A DNA stretch of 54,498 nt from Deltaproteobacteria bacterium (GCA_016934985.1 JAFGRU010000030.1:1-54498), one strand, 5' to 3'. Shown: positions 37,925 to 47,554, numbered from the stretch's first letter. Numbers and translations are program-made. The notes: a model not told the origin generated them from the letters alone.

Positions 37925-38219
37925 TTTTCTCACCATCCGGCCGGACGGGGTTCTGCTCCAGATTCTGGTCCAACCACGAGCCAGCAAAAACGAAATAGTC
38001 GGCCCGCAGGAAGGTGAGCTGAAGGTAAGACTGACCTCCCCTCCGGTTGAAGGAGCGGCCAACGAACTGTGCCGGCAATTTTTCGCCAAGCAGTTGCGCC
38101 TTCCCAAGCGCGATATCACCATCGTCAGCGGTGAAAAATCACGCCACAAACGACTCTGCATAAAAACCGATCAGCCCAAAGCCGTCCGCGATTTTCTGCT
38201 CAACCGCACATCCAAGTAA
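37917..38219 (+). CDS. DUF167 family protein (YggU)
   Basis: 100 residues. ILVQPRASKNEIVGPQEGEL, then KVRLTSPPVEGAANELCRQF, and IVSGEKSRHKRLCI are the family core. The start overlaps the divIVA stop. The structure in E. coli is a small alpha-beta protein; the function is unknown. Confidence 0.94.
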   Translation: MSDFLTIRPDGVLLQILVQPRASKNEIVGPQEGELKVRLTSPPVEGAANELCRQFFAKQLRLPKRDITIVSGEKSRHKRLCIKTDQPKAVRDFLLNRTSK

Positions 38220-38241
38220 CGTCTTTCCCCTTGCAGCCGGT

Positions 38242-38493
38242 TTACAAAAAATCGATATCCTTTTTGTGCAACCCCGCCGAATAGTTGAAAAGGAACCCGA
38301 CCAGCCCGACCCCCATCCCGGCCGCGCCCTTGAGAACCGCCTGGGTCATGCCCATCTTGAATTCGATGTTGGTAACGGCCAGATCCGCGACCTCCCGGTA
38401 GAGGAAAAAAGCCTTGACGAAAAAGTATAGAGCCCAGGCCATGAATGCATAGCCCGCTATCTTATAGACAATAAATTTGGTTCTCGGTTCCAT
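38242..38493 (-). CDS. Small hypothetical membrane protein
   Basis: 83 residues, not recognised. Two hydrophobic segments (AGYAFMAWALYFFVKAFFLY and VLKGAAGMGVGLVGFLFNYS) are separated by a polar region. It converges with yggU, with a 22-base gap. No ribosome site stands out. Codon use and the open frame look like a real gene, but no function can be named. Confidence 0.6.
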   Translation of the reverse strand: MEPRTKFIVYKIAGYAFMAWALYFFVKAFFLYREVADLAVTNIEFKMGMTQAVLKGAAGMGVGLVGFLFNYSAGLHKKDIDFL

Positions 38494-38635
38494 TACCGCC
38501 CTTCCCTGATGCCAAACGAGCCGAAAAACTGATTGCCCTATCTCCGTTTCTTGATCTTTTTTTTACCTTGCAGTATAAAGGCATGTTTCTCAGCCCTTGT
38601 CAAATTTTTCGACTTGCCGGAAAACTTAAAAAGCC

Positions 38636-39535
38636 ATGAATTCAACCATTCTCAGGGCAAATGCCCTGCTTTTGCTCGTCGCCTTCATCTGGGGATCAAC
38701 CTTTGTCGCCCAACGTATGGGAATGGACCATGTCGGCCCTTTTACCTTTAACTTTGTCCGCTTTCTTCTCGGCGCTCTCTTCCTCGCGCCTTTTGCCTGG
38801 AAAGCTCTGCGAAACCCCGCCGAGATATCGGAGGGGACTATCAAATTTTCCCTCATGGGATCGTTGCTGGCCGGAACCATGCTTTTTGCCGGCATCAATC
38901 TCCAGCAGATCGGACTGGTTTCCACCACCGCCGGAAACGCCGGTTTCATTACCGGGCTTTATGTGATTCTGGTACCGATAATAGGTTCAGCCTTCGGCAT
39001 GCGGACCAGAACCGGGGTCTGGATAGGCGCCCCCCTCGGCTTGGCGGGCACCTATCTGATGAGTGTTTCCGACACGCTGAGTTTCGCTGCCGGCGACGGC
39101 TGGGTTCTGGCCGGGGCCTTTGCCTGGGCCGGGCATGTCCTCGTCATCGGTTGGCTGTCGCCCCGCATGAAGTCCTATCTCCTGGCCTTTGGTCAGACCG
39201 CGGTCTGCGCCCTGTTGAGCTTTGCCGCCGCTCTGACCCTGGAAACCATGCGTATCGATGATATCCTGGCAGCTGCTTACCCTCTTCTTTTCAGCGGCGT
39301 GGTGACAACCGGGATCGCATTTACCCTGCAGGTCATTGCCCAAAAGCATTCGCCGCCCGCCCATGCCGCCCTCATCATGCAGCTGGAAACCGTCTTTGCC
39401 GCATTGGCGGGCTGGATTCTGCTCGGGGAAATCATGACTTCAAAAGGGATACTGGGGGCGGGATTGATCCTGTCCGGTATGCTTATCGCCCAGTTCTGGG
39501 GACTTGCGGGCCGGGTACCAGTCGAGTCACCCTGA
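38636..39535 (+). CDS. EamA/DMT-superfamily exporter
   Basis: 299 residues with ten predicted helices in two EamA repeats. Typical segments are LLLVAFIWGSTFVAQRMGMD at the start, FVRFLLGALFLAPFAWKAL, and in the second half AHAALIMQLETVFAALAGWI with LLGEIMTSKGILGAGLIL. It probably exports a metabolite; the substrate is unknown. It is not obviously linked to the neighbouring genes. Confidence 0.9.
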   Translation: MNSTILRANALLLLVAFIWGSTFVAQRMGMDHVGPFTFNFVRFLLGALFLAPFAWKALRNPAEISEGTIKFSLMGSLLAGTMLFAGINLQQIGLVSTTAGNAGFITGLYVILVPIIGSAFGMRTRTGVWIGAPLGLAGTYLMSVSDTLSFAAGDGWVLAGAFAWAGHVLVIGWLSPRMKSYLLAFGQTAVCALLSFAAALTLETMRIDDILAAAYPLLFSGVVTTGIAFTLQVIAQKHSPPAHAALIMQLETVFAALAGWILLGEIMTSKGILGAGLILSGMLIAQFWGLAGRVPVESP

Positions 39536-39648
39536 ATGAGGGGAAGAGTATCAAAATAATGGTTTTCTCCGTTGCAAATTTACTTTTAAAAATGTTAAGT
39601 TCCATTTGCGAAAAGAAATAATTCTTTAAAGTTTACAAGGAGGATAAA

Positions 39649-40410
39649 ATGTTCAAAAAAATCGCTTTAATTGTCCTTGCTGCAACTCTTGCTTTCAGCT
39701 TCACTATTTGCCCGTTACAGGCGGAAGCCAAGGAAGTGGTTATCACTTTTGCCACAGACGCCACCTGGCCGCCCATGGAATTTGTCGATGCCAATAAAAA
39801 CATTGTCGGCTTCTCCATCGACTACATGACCGCCGCCGGCAAAGAAGCCGGATTTACACCAAAGTTCATGGCCGTAGCCTGGGACGGCATCTTCGCCGGG
39901 CTCGATGTTACCAAATACGACGCCATCTCTTCCTCGGTCTCCATTACTGAAGAACGCAAGAAAGTCATGGATTTCAGCGAACCTTACTTCCAGGTTCGCC
40001 AGGCCCTGATCGTGGAGAAGGACTCCACCGTTAAAGACCTCAAAGAACTGGTTGGCAAAAAGGTCGGCTCTCAGATCAGCACCACCGGTACTTTTGCCGT
40101 GAAAGCGGTTGATGGCGTCATTTCCAAAACCTACGATGAAGTCGGCCTGGCCATCGAAGACCTTTATAACGGCCGCATTGCGGCTGTTGTCTGCGACGAC
40201 CCGGTTGCCGCCAATTACGCCCTGCAGAACGACAAATACAAATCCGCGCTCAAAATTTCCGCCGTTATCGAAGGGGGCGAAGCCGAATATTACGGAATAG
40301 CTGTCAAAAAAGGGAACCAGGAAGTCCTTGACCTGATCAACAAAGGAATCCAGGCGGTTAAAGCCAAAGGCCTGGACAAAGAATTCCAGAAAAAGTGGAT
40401 CGGCCAATAA
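39649..40410 (+). CDS. Polar amino-acid ABC transporter, substrate-binding protein
   Basis: 253 residues with a signal peptide (IALIVLAATLAFSFTICPLQA) and the SBP_bac_3 fold: FATDATWPPMEFVDANKNIV, VGFSIDYM, KYDAISSSVSITEERKKVMD and the Arg-containing ligand loop FQVRQALIV. GGAGG precedes the ATG. It is followed by a terminator-like hairpin and then the permease and ATPase genes. The sequence resembles glutamine and basic amino-acid binders, but the ligand cannot be fixed from it. Confidence 0.92.
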   Translation: MFKKIALIVLAATLAFSFTICPLQAEAKEVVITFATDATWPPMEFVDANKNIVGFSIDYMTAAGKEAGFTPKFMAVAWDGIFAGLDVTKYDAISSSVSITEERKKVMDFSEPYFQVRQALIVEKDSTVKDLKELVGKKVGSQISTTGTFAVKAVDGVISKTYDEVGLAIEDLYNGRIAAVVCDDPVAANYALQNDKYKSALKISAVIEGGEAEYYGIAVKKGNQEVLDLINKGIQAVKAKGLDKEFQKKWIGQ

Positions 40411-40428
40411 ATTCTAATTAAATTATAG

Positions 40429-40466
40429 AAAGGCCCGGAATGAAGAAACATCCGGGCCTTTTTTTA
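40429..40466 (+). terminator. Attenuator between the binding-protein and permease genes
   Basis: AAAGGCCCGGA and TCCGGGCCTTT form an 11-base-pair stem followed by a run of T. It lies inside the operon and should reduce permease and ATPase expression relative to the binding protein. An open frame starting at 40440 begins inside the hairpin and is not the real permease start. Confidence 0.88.
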
Positions 40467-40478
40467 CATGGCGGCTTT

Positions 40479-41276
40479 ATGGCGAAAAACGTATCCCAAA
40501 AAAAAGTTGATATCGATATCGGCGACGGCGCGGCGATCCCGACCAAAGATGACAAGGGTCTGGTCTCCGCCTGGCGTCTTTCTTTTATCGGCGCTGTGGC
40601 GGCTTTCCTCTACCTCATCATCTTTCACCAGGAACCTTACCTCCGCATTGTAAAATTCATTCCGGATGGCGTGCTGGTAACCTTCGAGGTAACCTTTGCC
40701 TCCATCTCCCTGGCTCTCGTTATCGGATTGATCACGGGACTCGGCCGCATATCCAGCAACAAATACATCAATCTGGTGGCCTCCACCTATGTGGAAGTGG
40801 TCAGGGGAATCCCCCTGCTCGTTCAGTTGTTCTACCTCTACTACGCCCTGGGACAGTTCGTCCTGGTCCCCGACATACTGGCGGCCATACTTGCCATGAG
40901 CTTCTGCTACGGAGCCTATATGGGAGAGGTTTTCCGGGCCGGCATCGAAGCAATCGACCCCGGTCAGAGCGAAGCCTCCATGTCCCTCGGATTCAACAGC
41001 CGTCAGACCATGTTTTACGTCATCCTGCCCCAGGCCCTGAGAACCATTCTGCCGCCGGTGGGCAATGAATTCATCGCCCTGCTCAAGGACACCTCTCTGG
41101 TTTCAATTCTGGCGGTATCCGACCTGCTGCGGCGGGGAAGAGAGTTCGCCTCGGAAAGTTTCATGTACTTCGAGACCTATACCATGATCGCCATCGTTTA
41201 CCTGATCATTACCCTGATTCTTTCCAAACTTGTCGGCATGATGGAAGAAAGGATGGGAAGTTATGGGCAACGCTGA
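40479..41276 (+). CDS. Polar amino-acid ABC transporter, permease
   Basis: About 265 residues from the ATG at 40479. After a hydrophilic N-terminus it has the HisM-type membrane domain: [59 protein letters not shown] (the EAA loop) and [20 protein letters not shown]. The end overlaps the ATPase gene by 14 bases. It forms a homodimer or a pair in the inner membrane. Confidence 0.93.
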   Translation: MAKNVSQKKVDIDIGDGAAIPTKDDKGLVSAWRLSFIGAVAAFLYLIIFHQEPYLRIVKFIPDGVLVTFEVTFASISLALVIGLITGLGRISSNKYINLVASTYVEVVRGIPLLVQLFYLYYALGQFVLVPDILAAILAMSFCYGAYMGEVFRAGIEAIDPGQSEASMSLGFNSRQTMFYVILPQALRTILPPVGNEFIALLKDTSLVSILAVSDLLRRGREFASESFMYFETYTMIAIVYLIITLILSKLVGMMEERMGSYGQR

Positions 41277-42003
41277 GCCGATTATCCAGATCAGAAACGT
41301 CTCCAAATTTTTCGGAACCCTCAAGGCCCTCGACGATGTCTCCCTCGATATCGAACAGGGCGAAAAGGTCGTTGTAATCGGCCCCAGCGGCTCGGGCAAA
41401 AGTACCCTGCTGCGCTCCATCAACCAGCTCGAAAAGATCAACCAGGGACATATCATCGTGGATGGAGAAGATATCAGTGATGAGAAGAATGATATCAACA
41501 AAATCCGCATGGAACTCGGCATGGTGTTCCAGAGTTTCAATCTTTTCCACCACAAGAATGTCCTCCACAACCTGACCCTGGCGCCAATCAAGCTTAAAAA
41601 AATTCCCAAAAAAGAAGCCGAAAAAACAGCTCTCAAACTGTTGGAAAAAGTCGGCATCGCGGAAAAGGTCGACAGCTACCCGGCCCAGCTTAGCGGCGGC
41701 CAGAAGCAGCGCGTGGCCATCGCCCGGGCTCTGGCCATGAACCCGAAAATCATGCTTTTCGACGAGCCGACCTCGGCCCTCGATCCGGAGATGATCGGCG
41801 AGGTACTGGCTGTTATGGTTAATCTTGCCAAGGAAGGTATGACCATGGTCGTCGTTACCCATGAAATGACCTTTGCCCGTGAGGTGGCTGACCGCATCGT
41901 TTTCATGGACGAGGGGAAAATCATCGAGGTGGGCACGCCCAAACACTTCTTCGAGAACCCCGAGCACCCGCGCCTGCAAAAATTTCTCGATCAGATCTTG
42001 TGA
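41263..42003 (+). CDS. Polar amino-acid ABC transporter, ATP-binding protein
   Basis: 246 residues. Walker [10 protein letters not shown], signature [17 protein letters not shown], Walker [16 protein letters not shown] and the switch His in [17 protein letters not shown] are all present. It matches GlnQ/HisP-type ATPases in length and sequence. It completes the importer with the two preceding genes, and a strong terminator follows. Confidence 0.96.
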   Translation: MGNAEPIIQIRNVSKFFGTLKALDDVSLDIEQGEKVVVIGPSGSGKSTLLRSINQLEKINQGHIIVDGEDISDEKNDINKIRMELGMVFQSFNLFHHKNVLHNLTLAPIKLKKIPKKEAEKTALKLLEKVGIAEKVDSYPAQLSGGQKQRVAIARALAMNPKIMLFDEPTSALDPEMIGEVLAVMVNLAKEGMTMVVVTHEMTFAREVADRIVFMDEGKIIEVGTPKHFFENPEHPRLQKFLDQIL

Positions 42004-42063
42004 CAACCCGGCTGAAGCAAACAGCTTGTCGCAGATTTTCATATTTTCATTGCTGTTCCATTT

Positions 42064-42098
42064 AAAATCCCCCGCTATATCAATAGCGGGGGATTTTT
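42064..42098 (+). terminator. Terminator of the amino-acid transporter operon
   Basis: AAAATCCCCCGCTAT and ATAGCGGGGGATTTTT form a long stem with flanking A and T runs. It can act on both strands. Confidence 0.93.
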
Positions 42099-42154
42099 GT
42101 TTTGCACGGTTTTCCCTTCAAATACAAATTGCTCATGTATTTCCCCGTTTAGAG

Positions 42155-42194
42155 TGGCCGGGGTTGCGCCTCCCGACGGCGCCTTACGTCTTGG
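42155..42194. repeat. Partial copy of the tgt-queA repeat arm
   Basis: TGGCCGGGGTTGCGCCTCCC, followed by GACGGCGCCTTACGTC, resembles one end of the inverted-repeat element at 31180-31690. It marks the left edge of the accessory island. Confidence 0.5.
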
Positions 42195-42245
42195 CAAACG
42201 ACCTGTTTAAGGACTAAATTTTGTCATATCAAAAAAAGGGGGCCT

Positions 42246-42521
42246 ATGAAATTCTCTCGCCAGATCAAACCCATCAGCTACCTCAAGGCACATGCCGCTG
42301 AAATCGTGCGTAACCTGGAAAAACAATGCGACCCCTTGGTAATTACGCAGAACGGGGAAGCCAAAGCCGTCATACAGGGCATCGAAAGTTACGAACAGCC
42401 CCAGGCGACCATGGCCATGCTGAAAATTCTGGCCCTCGGGACCCGGCAGAGCGAGGATGGCAAAGTCCGGACCGCCGCCGACGTCATCAAAGGGCTGCGT
42501 GAAAAGAGGGAAACCGGCTAA
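42246..42521 (+). CDS. Phd/YefM-family antitoxin
   Basis: 91 residues. ISYLKAHAAEIVRNLEKQCD and PLVITQNGEAKAVIQGIESY are the Phd/YefM DNA-binding fold. A G-rich ribosome site (GGGGG) precedes the ATG. The stop overlaps the toxin start by one base (TAATG). It should bind the toxin and repress the operon. Confidence 0.92.
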   Translation: MKFSRQIKPISYLKAHAAEIVRNLEKQCDPLVITQNGEAKAVIQGIESYEQPQATMAMLKILALGTRQSEDGKVRTAADVIKGLREKRETG

Positions 42522-42847
42522 TGGCATTCCCGGTATTCCTGACCGACGACGCAGCTCGCGATCTGGAAGATTTATACAACTTCATCGAACTGCACGATGC
42601 ACCGGAAAAAGCGGGCCATGTCCTCGAACAGATTGAACAGGCTTTCAGCCGCCTGGCCGAAAACCTCTACAGGGGACCCCGCCCAAAGGAATTGCTGGCC
42701 ATAGGCCTCCGGGCGTATCGAGAAATTTTTTTCAAGCCCTATCGCATCATTTACCGGGTCATGGTCGAAAAGGTCTACGTTCTTGTCATTGCCGATGGTC
42801 GTCGGGACATGCAGACATTGCTGCAGAGACGGCTGCTGCAGGCTTGA
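42521..42847 (+). CDS. RelE/ParE-superfamily toxin
   Basis: 108 residues. LTDDAARDLEDLYNFIELHD at the start, GPRPKELLAIGLRAYREIFF and YRIIYRVMVEKVYVLVIADG are the RelE/ParE core. The C-terminal GRRDMQTLLQRRLLQA is typical of the family. Whether it cuts mRNA or targets gyrase is not clear from sequence. It is paired with the Phd-type antitoxin. Confidence 0.92.
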   Translation: MAFPVFLTDDAARDLEDLYNFIELHDAPEKAGHVLEQIEQAFSRLAENLYRGPRPKELLAIGLRAYREIFFKPYRIIYRVMVEKVYVLVIADGRRDMQTLLQRRLLQA

Positions 42848-42926
42848 AAGTCAGATGAACCTGCCCGCCCCTTTTGCGCAGAAACAAAACCTTCCAACCT
42901 AAAGCTTTTTAACATCTGGGTAAGGC

Positions 42927-43397
42927 CTACTCGTACTCCTCATCATATTCATCATCGTAGTCTGGGTATTGCGGGGGAGATTCCCCAACCGATTTGACCA
43001 ATTTGATAATTTTTTTCTTGTCCTTCACTTCATCGACTTTTACGACCAGAACCCTGTGCCACCAGTCATCCCCAAAATCAAACAGGTAGTGAAAAACATC
43101 TTTTTCCTGCAAGCCGGCATCACCGATCAGGGTCCGGGACGTCGACAGTTTCTTTTTCCCATAGCCCATATCTTCGAGGTTCATGGGGTGGGTTATTTCC
43201 GGGGAGCTGTAAATACTTCGAGTATTCTTGGTATCTTTCCGGGTGATGAAAAATGAGTAGAGGTGTTCGTCATAGCGATCGAAGGCTTCAAAAATCGCTT
43301 CATGCAAATCATCAAAGGTGCAGTTTTCCGTTACCTCAAATTCGCGATACAGCTTGGGAAACCCCATTATTGAAACCTTGAGATTATATTTTTTCAT
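42927..43397 (-). CDS. pRiA4b ORF-3 family protein
   Basis: 156 residues. NLKVSIMGFPKLYREFEVTE, FDDLHEAIFEAFDRYDEHLY, and FHYLFDFGDDWWHRVLVVKV are the family's typical segments. The last 15 residues are nearly all Asp, Glu and Tyr. The family is common in plasmids and genomic islands; its function is unknown. It lies between the Phd/RelE pair and the restriction locus. Confidence 0.9.
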   Translation of the reverse strand: MKKYNLKVSIMGFPKLYREFEVTENCTFDDLHEAIFEAFDRYDEHLYSFFITRKDTKNTRSIYSSPEITHPMNLEDMGYGKKKLSTSRTLIGDAGLQEKDVFHYLFDFGDDWWHRVLVVKVDEVKDKKKIIKLVKSVGESPPQYPDYDDEYDEEYE

Positions 43398-43452
43398 TCA
43401 ATTTTCCTTTTGCCTGTCACTTTTTGCACGAACTGAATTTCTGATTTTTCGC

Positions 43453-43761
43453 TCAAACCTTTTCCGCCAATTGTGCCGCCAAACCTTCATAGTCCCCCAA
43501 ATGCGCGCGCATCAGACTCTTCCATAGTCTGCCGTGATTGGGCACGAAAAAGTGCAGCAATTCATGGACGATGACGTAATCCCAAAGCTCGGGTTCGAGA
43601 TCGAGAAGTTCCGCGTTGAAATTCAGATGGCCCTTGGTTGACCAGGAGGCCCACTTGTTGCTCATGGGTCGGATACCAAGCCAGGCGACCTCGACCTCAA
43701 GCTTGTCTGCCCAGTAGCGTACCCGGGCCTTGAATTCATTCTTTGGGGACTGGACATCCAT
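43453..43761 (-). CDS. YgjP-like (DUF45) metallopeptidase, short form
   Basis: 102 residues from the ATG at 43761, with AAGGTGGG upstream; the start overlaps the end of hsdR. It has the zinc-binding HELLH in DYVIVHELLHFFVPNHGRLW and the preceding SNKWASWSTKGHLNFNAELL, both typical of the YgjP family. Full YgjP proteins are longer, so this is the catalytic C-terminal part only. Short versions occur at the end of type I restriction operons. Its substrate is unknown. Confidence 0.85.
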   Translation of the reverse strand: MDVQSPKNEFKARVRYWADKLEVEVAWLGIRPMSNKWASWSTKGHLNFNAELLDLEPELWDYVIVHELLHFFVPNHGRLWKSLMRAHLGDYEGLAAQLAEKV

Positions 43762-43765
43762 AAAA

Positions 43766-46687
43766 CTAAATACGACCCACCTTTTCCAGCAGAGTGAAAA
43801 GTTCATCCACCAACGTCGTGACTCGATCCAGATCGTCCGATTCCGCAAAAATGGCAAAGGTCACTTTCTGGCGCAGTTCTCGGAGAGAACTCTCACTTTT
43901 TCGCCAATTGGGATATTCAATAAATGCCGCCTTGATCCTCCGGCTGACATCCTCGGCTTTTTTAATTTCGGCGTCAAGCAACGTTCGGTAAACAAAATAA
44001 GTCAGGCCGTCAAAACCCTTCTCTGCCTGTTCCTTTTTCCTTTTTTCATTCGCCTCGACCTCCTTCAGAAGCTCTTCCAGGGCTTCGGCCGTACTGAGTT
44101 GCCGATCCTCGAAACTGGCCTGAACTGCTTTGGCACGCTCCGCCATGGCAATCAGGTAGGGGTCGTCACTGGCTTCCTCAGCCTTCTTCTCGATGCTCTT
44201 GATCAGGTTGATGACCTTGGTGCCGTCACTGCCCTCTTTTTTTTTGATCAGTTCAATGGTGTCGGCATTGATCTCGACAAACTCTTCAACGTCGTCGATG
44301 CCGTAGGTGGCGATGCGCTCCTGAACGAGCATGTTGGTCTTGTGCTGGAAATCCCGGTCGGCATAAACCCGTTTGGTGTACTGCTTGCGCACAACATGAT
44401 AGATCGCCGACAGGGTGCCGTAATAATCGATAAAAGGTCTGAGAAAAGCATCGGGCGAGATGATTTCATAGAGCATCTCGATTTCCTTGTATTCCTTGAA
44501 AAACTCCTTGCGGCGTTCAGGGTCACGGAAATGTTCGACCAGGGCATCGACATCCTTGTCGTCGAAATTGCGTTCGATCAATCCGAGATATTCAGGTGCT
44601 TTCTGCTCCATCTTGTCCTTGAAAAGCGCCTTGAGAAGTTTAAGGTCCTTGACCACCGCATTGATCTCGTCGCTGTCAAAGGCCAGGGCCTTTTCCAGTT
44701 TGTCGAAGATGCCGACAAAATCGAGGACAAAACCGTGAGGCTTGACCATTTCGGCCTCTTCGTTCTCGTAGGGGCGGTTCACCCGGGCGATAGCCTGCAG
44801 AAGGGTATGATCGCGCATCGGCTTGTCCAGATACATGGCATACAAGACCGGCGCATCGAAACCGGTGAGGAGCTTTTCCGTGACAATGAGGATCTTCGGC
44901 TGCTGATTCAGTTTGTTGAAACTTTTGCGGATCTGGCGCTCTCTCTTCGGGTCGAGGTGAAACTCCTTCAGAAGCGCGGAATCGTTGTTATTCCCGGTAT
45001 AAACAACCTCGGAATATTCCGGCGGCAGGAATTCATCCAGGGCGTGCTTGTAATAAGCGCAAGCCTCGCGGTCCACGCCGACGAGAAATGCCTTGTATCC
45101 CAGCGGTTCGACATTTTCCCGGTAATGTTCGGCCACAAAGCGGGCAACCTGGCGGATACGCTCCTTGCCCTTGAGGAAGTTCTTCAAGTTGACCGCCCGT
45201 TCAAGAATCTTGTTCAGCTCATCGATATCGGCAACACCCTCGGCTTCGGCCAGCGACAGGAACTCCTTGTCCAGAGTTTCGTGGGGCACCAGCATCTCAT
45301 TCGGGGCCAGGTTGTAATAGAGGGGCAAGGTGGTTCCGTCCTCGATGCTGTCAGCGATGGAATATTTGTGCAGGTAGCCCTTGTCATCCTCGCAACCAAA
45401 GGTTTTGAAGGTTCCCCGCCCGTAGGCGGTTTTGTCCACCGGGGTGCCGGTGAAACCGATATAGGTGGCGTTGGGCAGACCGGCCATGAGGAAGTTGCCG
45501 AGATCGCCGCCGGTGGTACGGTGGGCCTCGTCGATCAGGACATAAATATTGGAGCGGGTGTTGATATCCGCTGGCATGTCACGGAACTTGTGGATCATGG
45601 TAACGATGATGCCCCGGTAATCGTCGCGCAACAGCTTGTTCAGGGTGGAGATGCGGTCGGCGTGTTCCAGATTGCCCAGGCCCAGCGCCGCCAGGTTCTT
45701 GAGAATCTGGTCTTCCAGCTCATTGCGGTCGATCATGAGCAGGATGGTCGGCTTATCCGCCTTTGGAGCTTTGAACAGCAACTCCGCAGTCTTGATCATG
45801 GTAAAGGTCTTGCCGCTCCCCTGGGTGTGCCAGACCAGGCCCCGTGTACGCTTCGGTTCCAGCGCCCGCTCCACAACCTTTTCTACGGCCCCGGTCTGAT
45901 GCTGGCGCAGAACGTACTTGTGCAGCTCCTCGTCCTTTTCGGCAAAGACGATGAAATCCTTGAGGAAGCCAAGAACCTGCGGAATGGCGCAGAAGCTCTT
46001 GATTTTTGCTTCCAGTTTGCCGACCTCTTCGTGCTTCCAGTTGAAGATATTCCGGCGCACCGTGTTCCAGGTCACCCCGTAAGAAAAACCGATGGCGTCG
46101 GTGGCGGTAAAAACCTGCTCAGGCACAAAGAGTTCCGGTGTCTCGCGATGGTAACGGCGAATCTGGTCGATTCCCAGGGCAATGGCCTCGTCTTTCGTGG
46201 CGTTCTTGCACTCGATGACCAGCACCGGGATGCCGTTGATGAGGAACACGACATCCTCGCGGGTGCCGTAATGGCCGTTGTGGCAGGCAAACTCCTCGGT
46301 AACTTCGAAGATATTGTTTTCAGGGGTTTTGTAGTCGATCAGGATCAGATCGCGCTCGCGGCTTTCCTCATGGTCGAGGTATTTGCCCCGGTTGCGCAAA
46401 TGGTCGATGAACTCGCGGTTGCCGTAGATGTCGGCATGAAAGTGGCGGAACCTGCCGAGCAACGCGCCTTCGGCGTCGCTGTAGCGGGGATTGAATTCAC
46501 GGACCTTGGCATCCAGCAGATCATCGAAAAAGAGCGAGGCCCCCTTGGCCCGGTCCTGCGGCGGCACATCAGCATCGAACCCGCGCCGCGCTTCGGCCTC
46601 TTCACGGGGCACAAATGTCCAGCCGATGTCCTGGGCGTATTTCAGGATACGGGATTGGACGGTTTTGTGTTCGCCGGGTGTTGGCAT
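43766..46687 (-). CDS. hsdR: Type I restriction enzyme, restriction and translocation subunit HsdR
   Basis: 973 residues from the ATG at 46687, which overlaps the upstream stop as TGATG and has AAGGTGGA nearby. The N-terminal nuclease domain has the PD-ExK core at NGIPVLVIECKNATKDEAI. Helicase motifs follow: Walker A in HTQGSGKTFTMIKTAELLF, the DEAH-type motif IDEAHRTTGGD, GFTGTPVDKTA, and a later motif VI region (QAIARVNRPYEN). The C-terminus is a coiled coil that should contact the methylase. The gene appears intact. A long open frame exists on the opposite strand but is a shadow. Confidence 0.96.
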   Translation of the reverse strand: MPTPGEHKTVQSRILKYAQDIGWTFVPREEAEARRGFDADVPPQDRAKGASLFFDDLLDAKVREFNPRYSDAEGALLGRFRHFHADIYGNREFIDHLRNRGKYLDHEESRERDLILIDYKTPENNIFEVTEEFACHNGHYGTREDVVFLINGIPVLVIECKNATKDEAIALGIDQIRRYHRETPELFVPEQVFTATDAIGFSYGVTWNTVRRNIFNWKHEEVGKLEAKIKSFCAIPQVLGFLKDFIVFAEKDEELHKYVLRQHQTGAVEKVVERALEPKRTRGLVWHTQGSGKTFTMIKTAELLFKAPKADKPTILLMIDRNELEDQILKNLAALGLGNLEHADRISTLNKLLRDDYRGIIVTMIHKFRDMPADINTRSNIYVLIDEAHRTTGGDLGNFLMAGLPNATYIGFTGTPVDKTAYGRGTFKTFGCEDDKGYLHKYSIADSIEDGTTLPLYYNLAPNEMLVPHETLDKEFLSLAEAEGVADIDELNKILERAVNLKNFLKGKERIRQVARFVAEHYRENVEPLGYKAFLVGVDREACAYYKHALDEFLPPEYSEVVYTGNNNDSALLKEFHLDPKRERQIRKSFNKLNQQPKILIVTEKLLTGFDAPVLYAMYLDKPMRDHTLLQAIARVNRPYENEEAEMVKPHGFVLDFVGIFDKLEKALAFDSDEINAVVKDLKLLKALFKDKMEQKAPEYLGLIERNFDDKDVDALVEHFRDPERRKEFFKEYKEIEMLYEIISPDAFLRPFIDYYGTLSAIYHVVRKQYTKRVYADRDFQHKTNMLVQERIATYGIDDVEEFVEINADTIELIKKKEGSDGTKVINLIKSIEKKAEEASDDPYLIAMAERAKAVQASFEDRQLSTAEALEELLKEVEANEKRKKEQAEKGFDGLTYFVYRTLLDAEIKKAEDVSRRIKAAFIEYPNWRKSESSLRELRQKVTFAIFAESDDLDRVTTLVDELFTLLEKVGRI

Positions 46688-47127
46688 CAATCCACCTTCT
46701 TTTGGTTCACGCGGAGACGCGAAGATGCGGAGGGATCAAGATTGTTGACGATACGATGAAGCCCTTCCTTGAGGGTGGGGGCACCGAAGTTTATCAGCAG
46801 ACCTACGGGGAGTTTCATCAAGCGGAGATAGGTCAGCAACTGCTTGGAATGAACAGGAGCGACTTTTTCCACGGATTTCAGTTCAACCAAAACTTGATTT
46901 TCAACCAAAAGATCAATCCGAAATCCATCGTCAAACCGAATGCCGTCATACTCGAAACAGACCGGCTTTTGGCGTTCGACCACCAAACCACGCCTGATTA
47001 AAATTTCTGCAAGCAATCTCTCGTAGACACTTTCCAGCAAGCCCGGGCCCAGATCCATGTGCAGTCTGACCGAAGCATCGACAATTTCTCCGGTGATATC
47101 ATCTAGCACTCTCATGTTTTTTGTCAT
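46687..47127 (-). CDS. GxxExxY family protein
   Basis: 146 residues. The family motif lies in GPGLLESVYERLLAEILIRR, and a nuclease-like segment with D-x-L and the E-x-K Lys follows in FRIDLLVENQVLVELKSVE. The last residues (PSASSRLRVNQKK) are encoded by the dispersed palindromic repeat that also occurs nearby. Two ATG codons (47127 and 47115) compete as start. It sits between the SEC-C gene and hsdR. The function of the family is not established. Confidence 0.88.
   Translation of the reverse strand: MTKNMRVLDDITGEIVDASVRLHMDLGPGLLESVYERLLAEILIRRGLVVERQKPVCFEYDGIRFDDGFRIDLLVENQVLVELKSVEKVAPVHSKQLLTYLRLMKLPVGLLINFGAPTLKEGLHRIVNNLDPSASSRLRVNQKKVD
46706..46750. repeat. Dispersed palindromic repeat, copy 1 (inside the GxxExxY gene)
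   Basis: TTCACGCGGAGACGCGAAG, followed by ATGCGGAGGGATCAAGATT, forms one arm of the element. It encodes the C-terminus of the GxxExxY protein. The same left end is found in copy 3. Confidence 0.7.
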
Positions 47128-47141
47128 CCCGGTAGGTTAGG

Positions 47142-47262
47142 CTCACGCGGAGGCGCGGAGGAAAACCATTTCGATTTCACGCTTTTCTCCGTGCCCTCCG
47201 CGTCTCCCCGTGAGTCTTGACTTTCAGCATTTTTTGGACATATTCGGTGCAACAAATTTTTA
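47142..47262. repeat. Dispersed palindromic repeat, copy 2
   Basis: CTCACGCGGAGGCGCGGAGG at the left and CCTCCGCGTCTCCCCGTGA at the right pair as an inverted repeat around a 30-base centre. A downstream tail (GACTTTCAGCATTTT, later CATATTC) is shared with copy 3, so the two are direct repeats of about 120 bases. Confidence 0.75.
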
Positions 47263-47554
47263 ATTGCGTGAAGCTCTTTTTAACGACATAAAACCAACCC
47301 ATGCTTTACGTAGTTAAAAAGAATATTGCCTAATTCACTTTTAACCATCGTGCACACCATGATTACATGTAAAATTTTATGGTGTTTTTTAACATAATTT
47401 CAGTTCATGTTAGTTTGCTTAACATGTTTCAGATTTTATGAATCGGGTTATTCAACCAGCAACTTCAGGTAGTTATAATTGATAAAATAAAGCTCTTTGC
47501 TTTTTTTGATGCTGCTGAGAGTTCCGATTTCAACGAGCCTCTTAAGGCGGTTAG
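47263..47554. other. AT-rich segment between two direct repeats
   Basis: This stretch is much richer in A and T than its surroundings. It contains a truncated open frame with a winged-helix-like end (47448-47555, minus) and a second short frame on the minus strand that reads MVKSELGNILFNYVKHGLVL. No complete gene is seen. It looks like the remains of a foreign gene trapped between repeat copies. Confidence 0.55.

Noticed and set aside
40440..40478. Upstream start for the amino-acid permease
   Set aside because: The ATG-like start at 40440 lies inside the terminator-like hairpin; the ATG at 40479 begins the conserved protein.
43730..46759. A 1009-codon open frame on the plus strand opposite hsdR
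   Set aside because: It mirrors the hsdR reading frame, has no ribosome site and no recognisable domain; hsdR has all family motifs.
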